NCBI GenBank assembly: GCA_000231825.2
Contig: JH720361.1
Span: 264,396 to 328,395 of the forward strand
DNA from: Tetrahymena elliotti 4EA
Taxonomy: Eukaryota > Ciliophora > Oligohymenophorea > Hymenostomatida > Tetrahymenidae
DNA: 64,000 nucleotides
Reading direction: 5' to 3'
Position numbers and translations under genes: made by a program
The notes under the pieces: model-generated
The model's input: the letters and a program-made list of their open reading frames with translations, nothing else
The model's database searches: none
What the model was told of the DNA's origin: nothing
Part shown: piece after piece, positions 26,801 through 39,000 of the stretch
Layout of the letters: each line of letters opens with the position of its first letter
Position numbering within the stretch: the first letter of the stretch is position 1

Positions 26801-26929
26801 AATCATATTTCTAAATGGATAAGAGAAGGTTAAAAAATGAAAAATAAATAAAAAAATGAATGGGTTACATCTTACAATCAGTTTTTAGAATAAAAAGCAT
26901 AAGAGCATCTGCTACAAAATAATGATTGA
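23879..26929 (+). CDS. RAD3/FANCJ-type iron-sulfur DEAH helicase
   Basis: Intronless frame of 1016 aa; ATG 23879 is the first Met after the in-frame TGA at 23783. It is a superfamily 2 DNA helicase of the XPD/FANCJ/RTEL1/DDX11 group, which unwinds DNA 5' to 3'. Seen in order: Q-motif-like FPYPQPYTVQ, Walker A QSPTGTGKT, motif Ia VLVLTRTNEQ, a cysteine-rich insertion typical of the Fe-S domain (GQFC, NCNNLCKTNKC, GCQCC, LGCPFYF), FSTYNYVI, DEAH motif VIFDEAHN, a long acidic linker with DSTDTDSSNSDSEE, motif III LILTSGTL, VVIFFKSY, motif V AVNRGKLSEGIDL and motif VI QSAGRCIRYKDDWG. All catalytic motifs are intact. Which subfamily it belongs to is unclear; the gene has more Cys residues before CPFYF than the usual four ligands. 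A decayed relative lies directly downstream. Confidence 0.93.
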
Positions 26930-27500
26930 AAAAAAATGTATTTAATATAATAATAAATAATTTCTTTATATCTTACATACTTATACTAAATTTGATATTT
27001 CTTCTTTAAAAAATATGCATTTAGCAAAATTATTAAAATTTCTTTTACTTTTATATAAAATATTATTCAATTTATTTTGTTGTATGCTATTTAATCCTTT
27101 TATTTATTCTAAGAAATCTTTTTATTTATACTACTAAATCCTTCTAAAATATTGCAAAAAAAATTAATGGAAAGCATCTTACTTACAATCAGTTTTAGAT
27201 TAAAAAGCATTTTAAGAACATCAACTAAAAATAATTTTAGAAAGAAAAAAATCTTTTTTATTCTGCTCTTAGATAAAAAGATTCTTAGTTATCATAATAA
27301 CAAATAAAATTAATAAATTTCTTACATACTTAAAATTACTTTATATTTCTTCTTTAAAATATGCATTGATCAAAATTATTTAAAACAATTTTATTTTCTT
27401 TTACTTAAAATATTTTTCAATTAATTATGTTATCAGCTTTAAAAAAAATACATTTCTTTTACAAACAAAAACGATAAAATCCTTTTATTTATGCTTTCTA
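26857..27500. repeat. Tandem direct duplication of helicase 3' end
   Basis: The last codons and 3' flank of the helicase (from about 26857, around TCTTACAATCAGTTTTTAGA) recur at about 27161-27220 (CTTACAATCAGTTTTAGAT) and remain alignable through the next 250 bp: TTTCTTTATATCTTACATAC matches TTTCTTACATAC, and both continue with TATTTCTTCTTTAAA, ATGCATT and CCTTTTATTTAT. Copies are about 300 bp apart and diverged. Read as a relic of gene duplication. Confidence 0.7.
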
Positions 27501-27809
27501 AAATATTGTAAATTATGTATATTTATTCTTTAGAGAAAAACAGTTAAGGATTAAGAAATAGTTAGAAATTAATATTAAAAATTATTTAAGTAGGAAACTA
27601 ATGACTTGCTTTAAAATTTTCTAAATTGTTTTGCTTTTATAACTATTTTATTTTTATTTAAAACTCAAGTCTCTTCTTTCCTAAAATTTAAAAGTAATTT
27701 ATTTTATTAAAACAATTTTTTAGATATTTTTAATTAATTGAGAAATTTAGTAAAAATAATGCTCAAAATAGTCTATTTTAGAATTCTAAATATATATTGA
27801 AAAAAAATG
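27501..27809. other. Intergenic, A+T-rich
   Basis: Nothing recognisable between the duplicated helicase tail and the Cys-rich repeat array. Confidence 0.5.
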
Positions 27810-28590
27810 TAAAAAGCGCCTTTGCAAATTTTGTAATATTCCAAATGATGAAAAATCTAAAGAAAATTCATGTGAAGTTCTAAAAAACTAATAGTAAGTA
27901 AATGAATAGTATAAAGAATATACTTGTGAATTTGGTAATAAAGATTAAGAAACTAAAAAACGTTGATGCAAATATTGTCAAGAAAATTAATTCTAAGATT
28001 TAAAAAACTAATGGTAAGTAGATGGAAAATGGAAAGAATCTACTTGCAAATTTCTGAATAAAGATTCAGAAACTAAAAAATGTAGTTGTGAATAGTTTAA
28101 ACAAAATTAATGTTTAGATTAAAATAACTAGTAAATAAATGAATAGTAAAAAGAATGTACTTGTACTTGCAAATTTAGTAATTTTGAAGATTCTGAAATT
28201 AAAAAATGTAATATCAAAAAAATTAATGGCAAAGATTTAAAAGATTAATGATAGGTAAATGAAAAAAGTAATGGATTTACTAGGAACAAAGATTCTGAAA
28301 CTAAAATATGCAGTTGTGAGTAATGTCAAAAAAATTAGTTTGAAAATTTAAAAAGCCAGGAAGTAACTGAATAGTGTTAAGAATGTACTTGCAAATTTCA
28401 AAATAAAGATTCAGAAACGAAAATATGTAGTTGTAAAGAATGTGAAGAAAATTTATTCTAAGATTTAAAAAACTAATGGTTAGTGAATAAAAAATGGAAA
28501 TAATCTCCTGGCAAATTTCGTAAAGTTGAAGATTCTGAAAGTAAATATTGTAGTTGTAAATAATGTCAAGAAAATTAAAGTGAACTTTTT
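27810..28590 (+). repeat. Cys-rich 117-bp tandem repeat array, formerly coding
   Basis: About six and a half tandem copies spaced roughly 111-121 bp. Read in one frame each unit encodes about 39 residues following C.C..C..NQ...LKNQ, a short W/K/E segment, then TCKF.NKDSETK, so every unit contributes a Cys cluster (for example CSCEQCQKNQ, CSCKECEEN). The frame is kept across all units despite length changes, but two units carry in-frame TGA (near 27964 and 28249). It lies directly upstream of the broken helicase core, where an intact gene would have the Walker A and Fe-S segments. Reads as a once-translated zinc/iron-type cysteine repeat expansion that has decayed. Confidence 0.75.
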
Positions 28591-28639
28591 TTTAAATAAC
28601 TTGAAAGCCCCTAATATTGGAATATTAGAGGGTAATTAA

Positions 28640-30440
28640 TTTTTAGATTGTAGTGAAGATATTGAGCAAAATAAAGAATTCGATAATTGTAAAAAGTGTC
28701 CTCATGACAAATTATTTAAATTAATCAAAAAGTAAATGATTGAAGAAAACAAGAGAGAAATTCACTTCCCATTTGTTAGTTTTGATAAAAACTAAACTCC
28801 TTCCTTACCTGATATTGAAGGTATGAAAAGGTTGTTTAAGCATAAATAATTGGGTTGTCCTTTTCATTTTAACAAAATAGCTACAAAATCTGCAAAACTA
28901 ATTTTCTCCACATATAACTATGTTATTAAGTAAAAAATACTTGAAAAGGTTTAAGATTATTTTAAAGGAAGTTTAATTGTTATTTTTGATGATGAAGCAC
29001 ATTATATTGCTGAAAAAGCAGAACAAGAATAAAAAATTAAAATGAAATCTAAATATTGGAAATAGCTAAAAAGCAAACTACAATAAAATTTGAAGTTATT
29101 TAACAATACATAATAAAATAATTAGTTTGACAGATTATCCAATGAAATTCGAGATCTGATTTTAGAAGATATTTAAAAAGAGTCAGATTTTTTAAAGAGT
29201 AAACTTATTAGTAGTTATATAGAAAATAAAACTAAAATTGAAGATAAATTGGACTGAAAAACAGAACAAGATCAAGTTGATGACAAACTTAAAGATGAAG
29301 ATGAACAAAAAAAACTTCTCAAAGATGTTTAATTTTCCAAAAATTACTGTTTATAATATCCAGATTAAAGTGATAAGAAATCAAATAAAAAATTTTAAAT
29401 AAACATTTATCTTTCTCATCAAGATTTGTATGATTAAGCACTTTATTTAATAAAATTTTGCTCTGAGAGAACCAATAATTCTCCTAAATATATTAAACAA
29501 ATGTTTGAATACATTAAAAAAATAAAATAAGATACATTTTATAACGAATAAGGAGCAGAAAATGTTTTTAAAATATACAAGGAAGAAAGAACAAAAGATT
29601 TTTCAATAAATTACAATTCACATTTTTAGATATTAAAGATCATGGAAAATATTTTGAAAATATTTTTGATGAAAAAAAAAAATTTTCTATGATGAGCTAA
29701 AACCGAAAATTAAGGAAATAAAAACGAAAAGAGTTTAAAATATTTTAAAAGTTAAATTCAAATAAATCATATCTCTAAAATTTGGTATTTTTTGTATAAG
29801 CTATTGAAAATAAGAAAATTACATTTATCTAAATAAGATCCTCATTATTTGTAGAACCATTACATTTCTCTTACTCGAAATAAAAACTATTTGTTACCAG
29901 ATTTAAATATTGGAAGCTTATCAGCATCTCATCTCTATAAAGAAATATAAAAAAAGATAACAATAGATTCCTTAATATTGACATCAGGAACTCTTGAGCC
30001 TTTTGAATTGATATAGAAATAATTTAATTTATAATTTGAAACATAATTTTCACCTCATATTATAAATTCAGAGACAAATCTTTATACATAGTTTGTATCT
30101 TCCTATAAAAACTAAGAAATTGCTTACAGTATGAAAAAACTAGAAAATGAAGATGAAAAGAATACTATTTTTGAGAACTCCTATAAGTTGCTTATTGTAT
30201 TGGTATAAAATAATATTCCATAAAATAATAATATTTTTAAATATGTGTACTTTTTTGAAAGTGGTTAAATTTATGAAGTTTTATCAACTATTTAAATTAT
30301 ATGATAATGAATCAAATATGAATATGATTTAGTTATATTCTTATTTTACACTTATATTGAATAAATCTTAGAATTGTAATTTAAAACTAAAACATAAAAA
30401 TTGTAAATATTTTGTGGATCAAGTAAAAGTCTCTATAAAC
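28640..30440 (+). pseudogene. Decayed paralog of the RAD3-type helicase
   Basis: Alignable by eye with the intact gene at 23879-26929: CKKCPHDKLFK (GCQCCPHYKIYKK), LPDIEGMKRLFKHKQLGCPF (LPDIEDMKNLFKQQELGCPF), KSAKLIFSTYNYVIKQ, a DEAH box with one extra Asp (VIFDDEAHY), HYISLTRN, SLSASHLYKEIQKKI, LILTSGTLEPFELIQ, SPHIINSETNLYTQF. In-frame TGA occurs at 29255 and frame changes follow between about 29690 and 29770. Walker A and motifs V and VI are absent, so it cannot be an active helicase. Together with the duplicated tail and Cys-rich array it records a tandem duplication that degraded. Confidence 0.85.
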
Positions 30441-30602
30441 AAGTAAATTTTATAAAATTTTAGCAAGCTTTTAATATGATTTGATTAAACTATCCAATTC
30501 TTATATGATTGAAATGAGTTTGTAATTTATTTTATTAATATAAAGTAAAAGTTCTATTTATTAATATAATTCAATCGATTTCCTATATTTTGTGAGCTTT
30601 CT

Positions 30603-33600
30603 ATGAATTAAGAAGACAACGATGAATTATCCGATATAGGCATTGAATTGTCATTGGACTTAGAGGATAAAAATGTAGATTTGGTTTTATTTTATCAAGA
30701 ATTCTAATTCATTTAACCTAAAATAGCTAAATGAGAAAGAAGATGATGAATTTGGAAATAAGAATTATTTAAATATTAAAGAGAAGGATCTGATTAAAAT
30801 AAGCAGCAATTTTGATTCTATGAATCCTTCAGAGAAAAATGGTCAAAAAGCTCCCTCAGAATCTCATTTGGATCACAGCTTTGACTAAGAAAAAGATAGG
30901 ATTTTAGGATTTAATCCTGATCAAAGACCTCCTGATGTGGAATTGGCATTGAAGCATGCAGTAGACATTTTTTTTAAAAACGCTAAAATAGCTAATTTTA
31001 CTATTTTTTGATTAAAGTAAGCTAGAAGAGTGGCTTAAAATAAAAAATTAACATTAAATGACTCAATTAAAGATAATTTTTGTCCTTGCTGTGGAAATTA
31101 GATAGTAATTTATTTATTTTTAAGTATGATCTTATCATTATATTGTTTAATTTGTAAAGGAAAATGAATTACTCCCTATTAGTGTTAATAGAGAGAAATT
31201 AGGGTTTTTAGGTAGTGGAGTACCTCTTTATTTTGAATGGATGATATTTATTACTATATTAACATTAATATTGGGGACTTTGTAAATTTATTCATTAGTT
31301 AAGAATATTTAAGGTGATGGTTGTGATGTGAAGAATTAATGTAACTAAACGTTTTTTATCTTTGAATTTGAGTTCAATAGAATTATGTCTGCTAATAGAA
31401 GTAATGAATATATTGATCACATAGTTTCAAAGATCAACTTTCTGGCTACTATGATATTGATAATAGTTACTATTTTTTATTAGAGTATATTTAAATAAGT
31501 TGATAAAAGAATGGAGAGTAGATTTATTACTCCAAGTCATTTTACAATTATGGTTGAAAATATTCCCTAAGGTGCTACAAATGAATAACTCAAAAAATTC
31601 TTTTATGAAGTCTTATAAAATGACTCAATTGAAATTGTTAAGATAGTCTAAGGATATGAAATTAAAGATTTGTCAACAATTTAGAAGCTAAGAGCCTCAG
31701 TTATCAAAAAGGAGAACGCTTTTTTTGGAAGAGAATTTAAGTTAAAAGATTAAATTGAGGAAAAGAGGAAATTTGCTATGTTATCACCTGAAGAATAGTA
31801 AGAAATACTCAAAAAGAAAAAGAAGTAGAAAAACGAAACAACCATTGAGGAAGATTTAGCTGAGCTTAGAGAAATAGAAAACGATAAAATAGAAATAAGG
31901 AAAAAGATTCTCAGAATAGACAAAAAAATTAATGAAATATGTAAGTCTTACAGTACTCACTTGAGAAACACAGGATATGCTTTTGTTTCTTTTAAAAATG
32001 AAGAAAACGTATAAATTGTCACTGATTGCTTTCCCACAAATGACTTAGAAAGATTCTTCAGTTATCTCTTTTGCTAAAATAACAAATCTTTTATGGGTTC
32101 TTACATAAAAGTAATTAAATGAAATGAATAAATAAATAAATAAAATATTTTGTAATAATAATTCAAATAGGTAAGTAAAGCACCTGAGCCTGGTGATATT
32201 TTATGGGAGAATCTTGTTTATTCTAAATAAGAAAGACTAAGATTCAGAATAAGATCATTGTCATATTAATTTTTATCCATTTGTATTGCTTTTGCTTTGA
32301 TTTATTGTGTTAAGCTCATTTAAGTAATTAAAAATTTATTGAATAATCAATAAAAACTTCAAATTTTATTAATTTTTTTAAAAAGACTATGATAAAAGAT
32401 TATTATGGAGAATCTCTACTTATTGAAGCTATTGCACTGTCTATCTCACTTATAACTTTTATAATTGGTACAATCATGTCAAAACTTATCAAAAGTTTGG
32501 CTACTTCTGAAAAACATCCAACTTACACTAAATATTTAATTAGTGTAGATTAAAGTTTGGGCATAGTAATTTTTTAATCAATTAATTCATTTTTAAAATA
32601 TTAATTATTTTATTTAAAGTCTTAATTTGTTAATTCTATCCTAATCAGTGTGATTAATGATTATATTCAAAATGGAAGAGATCTAATGGCAAGTGGAGGA
32701 GTTATTATGAGTATTTAATATAACGTTCTAGTCAATACTTTATTTCCTTTGTTCAATTAATATTTCAATATGTGGTTTGTTGTCAGACTTTTCAAAAGGA
32801 GAAGTATTAAAAAGAAAGGTGATAAATGTCCTGTTACTCAATATGAGGCTCACAAGTAATTCTTATATTTATAATCTTCTTTATTTGTTAGCTAAAATGT
32901 TAAAAAGAAAAAAATTATTTTGATTATTCTAAATTTCTAAAGAGGGCTTCAAATAAAAAGCCCTTCAAATAATTTAACAAATTGGAATTAAGAATTGAAG
33001 CATTTCTCAATGACATAAATATGTTTTAAGATATGAAATATGATAAAATAACAACTAGTAAAAATATTAGCAAAAAAATCTTTTGATTAATCAAAATCAC
33101 GAAAAAGTTTCATCACAAAAACACTTTAAATAATTACAAGAAAGAATTGAAGCATTTAGCAATATCTTTGATGTATATCTTTTTGAAAGAATTTTGGAGA
33201 TATCAAATATAATAAAATAACTATGAAGAATATATTTAAAACCAAAACTGAAAAGAAAGATTAATTTTGTCTAAAAATAAAATTAAAAAAAAGTGAACTA
33301 ATTTTATAAAGAAAAAATAATAATAGAATTAAAAGCTGAATGAATTTCTCTTAATTACTAAATCAATTTTATTATTGAATGAATTATGTTCAGAAATTTT
33401 TAGATAATTAAAAATTTCTTTTGTTTATATTATTTTTTTGAATTAATTAGAGTTTTTGAAGGAACGACTTTTAATGCTGATAAAAATTATTCTATTAGTA
33501 TTCGTTTAATGTTGGTTAATTGCTTCGTTGGTTATCTATGTCCAAATATTATATTTTGGAATTTATTGATGGTTATTGGTGATTATTGGCTTGAAAAATA

Positions 33601-34734
33601 TCTTTTATTGAGAAGACATGCTTCTCCTCCAGCAATATCTGGTGAATTGTTCTTCGCAAATATAAAATATTTCAATGATTTGTACATCTTAGTTTTTGCT
33701 GTAAACTTTAAAATAACTCAATCAAAAATTTATAAAATAAAATTGTTAATTAGATTGGATGTGCTTATTGGTAATACATGATTTATGGAAGCATAGATGA
33801 TTGGACTTAGATTTAGGTTTAGTTTAGTATCTTTTATTATATTTTACCTATATAAAAGTTGATAAACTTATGCACATAAAATTAAGCTAATCCAAACACA
33901 CATAAAACATATGAGAACGTTTCTTAGTTTTTTTTTAATGTAACTCAATATTTAATAGACTATAAATATGTTTATTAAATTTATTTTAAAAATTAGGATT
34001 ATGATAGAGCTAATCCTGCTACTGCCTAATAAGCATAGATGTAATATATGCAAAATATGTAAACCCTCCTTAATAACAATTAAAGTGCTACAGAAGATTT
34101 AAAATTAAACAATTCGTTACTTAAAAGTAGCATCATGTAAGCTGTGCCTATAAAACTAATTCCTGAATCAGAGGATTTCCCCTTTTTGCAGAATAGAAAT
34201 ATCAATCCTCTTTTTAATCAGCCAATAAATTTTTAATTGCTAGTAATTAATTTCAAATATTAATTTTTAAATATTTATTTATGAAATAATATATTTTAGC
34301 AATAGGAAGGTAAATAAACTAAGAAGCTCACTTTCTTGCCAAATTTAAATGTCTTACCTATGCTTAAGTAGGGATACTCTCATAAACCTTAGGGAAATTA
34401 AGATCACTTTAAGGATGAAAGCAATCAAGATTAAGATAATCCTAATGAATAAGCTGATGGTGACTAGAGAAGAATGAACAGATTCTTAACTTACTAACAT
34501 TAAAAATAATAAAATTAATATTAAATAAGTATTTTTTAAACTCATTAAAAAGAGAGTTAAAAAAATATGTCACCTCCTAAAATGGTATTTCAATAAAATC
34601 AAGAAAATAAAAACATAGTTTTGACTTAGTTAGAAAACAACACTTCTGTAAGAAATAATGTTCTTGACTCAAAAGATAGAGAAAATATTTTAGCAACTGA
34701 CTAAATTTTAATTGAAAAATCAAATTTGTCATGA
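30603..34734 (+). CDS. OSCA/TMEM63 (CSC1-like, DUF221) channel
   Basis: Predicted 1009-aa membrane protein, the ciliate relative of the hyperosmolality- or tension-gated cation channels OSCA/TMEM63. Eleven exons: 30603-30674, 30727-30960, 31018-31104, 31160-32110, 32171-32323, 32386-32565, 32620-32855, 33451-33700, 33754-33939, 33997-34242, 34300-34734; every phase agrees. Seen: a hydrophilic N-terminus with FCPCCGNQ, two membrane helices (WMIFITILTLILG; INFLATMILIIVTIFYQ), the cytosolic RNA-recognition-like domain (FTIMVENIPQGATNEQLKKF ... GYAFVSFKNEENV), the family signature KAPEPGDILWENL, pore-region helices, then FEGTTFNADKNYS, GDYWLEKYLLLRRHASPPA and CAYWQYMIYGSIDDW. The last 270 residues are Gln/Asn-rich and hydrophilic. 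Intron 7 (595 bp) is far longer than its neighbours and carries internal repeats. Confidence 0.92.
32942..33232. repeat. Intronic repeats and hairpin in the OSCA gene
   Basis: Inside intron 32856-33450. A hairpin with arms AGGGCTT (32943-32949) and AAGCCCT (32958-32964) starts the block. Two diverged direct copies follow, about 32961-33060 and 33122-33232, each with AGAATTGAAGCATTT and ATATAATAAAATAAC-like sequence. Both copies read as similar peptides in one frame (RIEAFLND; RIEAFSNI), so they may derive from coding DNA. Confidence 0.55.
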
Positions 34735-36010
34735 AATTAAAAATAATAAATCAAAAATTGACTTAAAAATTATTAATTAAGATTTAATATTTAGTTTTGA
34801 ATATTTTTTATTTAGAATTGTTAATTTTATCTAAGAAAAAATATTTAAATTTTATGTTTTTAGCTTAATAATATGAACATTTCCAATCTTTTTTTTCATT
34901 TTATATTTAAAAGATTTTTGAATTGAAATTTTTTATTCTAATTTCACTAACTTTACACAAACACAGAATGTTTTAATTTATAATTAAATTGATATTTGTC
35001 TATTCAAAATGAATAAAACATAATAAAATTAATTTTTTCATTGTTTTATTCTAAAAATTCATAAAAAATTATTCAGTGGATTGATATTTAAAAAGTTTGT
35101 CGTGTTTTTTCTTGAAATTTTACATTCATTTACATACAAAATTCTAAATAAAATTTTCAAATTTAATAACAAATATTAAAAAAATAATGAAAAATGAATA
35201 AATTTTAGATTTACACATAAATATTTTTAAAATTTTTTTTGTAAAAATCTAAGTTATCCTATCCTAGGTTATTTTTCATTTTAAACTCAAAAAATGCAAA
35301 GTTGTTTTATCTTAATTAATGTGAGCTACTAATATTTTAATATTTTGTAAAAATTTTTAATTTTTTCATTCATCTATGAAAAAAAAGTATTAATCATAAA
35401 GAAGAATTTTTTTAAAGATTACAAAACTCTATCAATATTAACAGAAAAAAATATTTTTTCTAAGAACACCACTGCATATAAATAAATAAAATTATTTTAA
35501 TAACTCAATATATTATTAATTGTTACTGGATTATAAAAAAAGAAGCTTTTTTTGAAGTAATATTATATTAAGCAAAAAAAGAAAATAAAGACAAAAAATA
35601 AAAAAAATATAATTAATAATTTATGATAAATTAATTAGATTTAAATAAACTTGAATTACTATTTATATTTATGATTTGTTTGATATAAATGTGTTGTTAT
35701 TAAATGATAGTTCTATTCAAGATAACATTTTAAATGGGTTTGGTTATTTGTTAATATGATATTCTGATTAATTTGGAGTTTATTTAGAATGAAATGAACT
35801 TTTGAGTAAGTTGGTTGTGAGGATAAGTGAGAAGTTATTTAAATTAAGGTTTTATAAAGATAATTAAATTAAAATATTTTTAGTGAATAAGGTTAATTAT
35901 TATTTGAAAGAGTATTTATTTTTAAATTAAAGTTTGTACAATCATTCCTATAATTATTTAAGATAGGTTATTAATTCATTCATTTGATGATTTGTTTGTT
36001 TGTTTGATTT
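34735..36010. other. Convergent intergenic region
   Basis: A+T-rich spacer between the 3' ends of the OSCA-like gene (+) and the phosphagen-kinase-like gene (-). No supported gene. Confidence 0.6.
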
Positions 36011-39000
36011 TCAATGCTTTTTGTGATCTTTCTTTTCAGAAAGAGCATTAATTAAAATGATTATGAATTCCATTTCATAACGGAAATAGCCACATCTTTT
36101 TAGTTCAAGTTCTATATGATTATTATAGCTTAAGCTTTTAGTATTTTAAACAGTAATATTGTATTGGTGTGACTTAGCTAATTTTTGTACTATCTCTAAT
36201 TCCTCTGGATTCACAGTCATCTCTATCTTTATGTAAAAATTATCTCCTAACCTCTGTCCTTATTCTGAGAGGTAGCCAAGGTTTTCATCTCTTAAATAAG
36301 TAAACTTTTCATTTTATATTTTTTAAAGCAGATCGAATGTCTCAACCAAAGATTTCTACAAAATTTTAAGTTTTCCAAAAGAATATATAGATAAGTGATC
36401 ATTTTTCATGACATCTACTTAGAAGCTAATATTGAATAAAATGAATTAAATAAAGAAAAAATTTAATATTAATTTACTATTTAAAGTTATGCATATAGGT
36501 CACAGTTTTATAAGAATTTGATTCTTGATTTTTTACATGGAAATTTGGGTTTTTGCTAAATATCTTTTCAAAATATTGTCTTAGCTTATAAACTTCTTAG
36601 TAATTCATATATTTTGTAAAATTAAATTGCTCAAAGTTTCTTCTTATCTCATATTAAACTGTTATGTCTTTATTTATTTCATTGAACATCAATAAATTGG
36701 GAGAATATGTCAATTCCAAAGGACTCTCATTCAAATTAAACTTCTTGATATATCTTTCAAATGTATCTTTGAAGAAAATATAGCACTCCTTTTCAGGAGC
36801 AACGATATATCCATTTTAATCAAAGCAATCTAAGAATGTGAGCTCTAATTTTATTAAAAAGAAAACTTTAATAATTGTAAAAAATAATTTTAAAGTTTTA
36901 CGATTTTCAGTAAGAAGTTGATCTGATTAGTCTGCTAACTTTATTTAAGCTAAGTGGTTATTACAATCCTAAGCAAATTAGTGTAAATTGACTTGATCAA
37001 CTCTGTTTAGTTCTATTTGAATGCAATTATCCTTCTCTAAATATGATGTTATAATATTTGAGTTCTCATCTGTCTGTGTAATAGGCAACATAATATTCGA
37101 TCTTTTAACTTCTTTTATCTTGTAAATTATGGACAAACCAGAACCACATAACCTAGGATTTCTAGTTAAATAACCAAAATGATCATCCCTACAAACTTAT
37201 TCTTAAAGTTTAGAGTATATTTTATTCAACTCAACTAAGCTTTCGATGATGTCGTCTTAATTTATGTTCAAGATTATGATTAAGTGATCATCTAAATTTG
37301 CTAATATTTTTAAACTTAAAAAATAATAAATAAAAATTCTAAATTAAACTAAATAAAATAATATCTTACTGTTCGCTTTTATAATAAATTGAGCCATAAG
37401 AAAATCTATTATTGTCAAATGCTTTAAGTTGATTAAATATCTCCTTATCTTCATATAAATGATATTAGTTGAGTAATACCTTAACTTAAGCTTCATAGTT
37501 TTATTCTGTTGCTTGATGCAGTTATCCCTTATATTAGGTCTATATATTCAAACAAAAATTAGTTCCTATAAATAACATTTCAATAAATTTATACCTCTAT
37601 TTATTTTATAAATTAAAGAATCTTCTAATCCACTTTGCTAAAGTCTTCATTGTTCATTTTTGATTTCAAAGGTATTGATTTCAAGTTTCTCCTCAAAATA
37701 AAATATGATTCCTTAATCAAATCTTTAGGTTAACTGTAAGATTGTAATACTACACTTGTTTCAGATTGAGAAATTATCTATTAAAGTTCATATTTACTAT
37801 CTTACAACTCTTAAATACTTTTATGCAATATAATCTTAGAAATCTCTACTTACAACTCAGAGTAGTAGCTAGCTCTCTCTACTCTTTTGTACTGCAAAAT
37901 TCTATCAAAGTCTAATTATATTTTACAAAAATAATTCATTCAATTTAATTAATCATTATCATTAATTTAATTTGAGTAAAGACAAAAGAAAAATATGTAT
38001 TGAGATGAAAGAAATTATTATAGTAAAATGTATTTATAGGTAGTCTAAGCTAATTTTCTAATAAAGCATAGAGAGAAGCTTCTATCTTTTGAAAAGCTGA
38101 TTTAGCTCCAACATTAGTTATCTCAATATGATTTATTATTTTTATGGGAAAATTTTTCAACTAACTAATTAGCTTAAACAAAATTTTTAATTGACTCACT
38201 CTTTTTTTACTAAAATAATTCTTTCTTTTTTTAATTGATTTACATTAAACTAATTTATTGTTGCTATTTTCAATACATATTTCTAAATAAAGAAGCAAAT
38301 GATTTACCATATGGCAATATTTATATTTCGTTACTTGGTTCATTCTACCACTTTGATTCTTCTTTATCTGTGTTTTCTTCAATTGTTATTTCTATATGGT
38401 CAAGCTAAGTAATTTCATTGGCTTGCTTCTATGATTCTGCTTGGGTCTTAGATACTAGATTGGAGTTTGAAGTATTTTACTCATTATTATTTTATGATAA
38501 CCAATCAGATTTTTTAACATAAGTGACTATTTAATTTTTTTGGTAATTATTTTTCTTTTGAATATGTTCTTCTTTTAAGACATGTATTTCATCAATTTCA
38601 TTTTAATGGCTAACTGATTCGTCTGTACTTTTTGAGGAATGATTAGAATTATTTCTTTTTGTAGATTAATTATTATTAACATTATTTTCTTTTATCTGAG
38701 GAGTTGAATTTTATTGATCTTTTTAATTTTAAACATTCCCATTTTTTTAAATTTACTTTCCTTCTTATTCTTGATTTTCTTTAGTTTATTTTTAATTTTA
38801 TATTTCTTCTTCATCATGATGATGCTACAAACCATTTTCTTCTTTAACATTACTATTTTATTAATTTTAAGTTTCATTTAATGAATTTTCCTCTGTTTCA
38901 TCTTCTTCTTGTTCAGCTATATCATCGCTTATAAATTAATCTAAATTAATAATATTAATTTCTGTAGGAGTTTAATCTTTATCTGTAATATTTTAAAATA

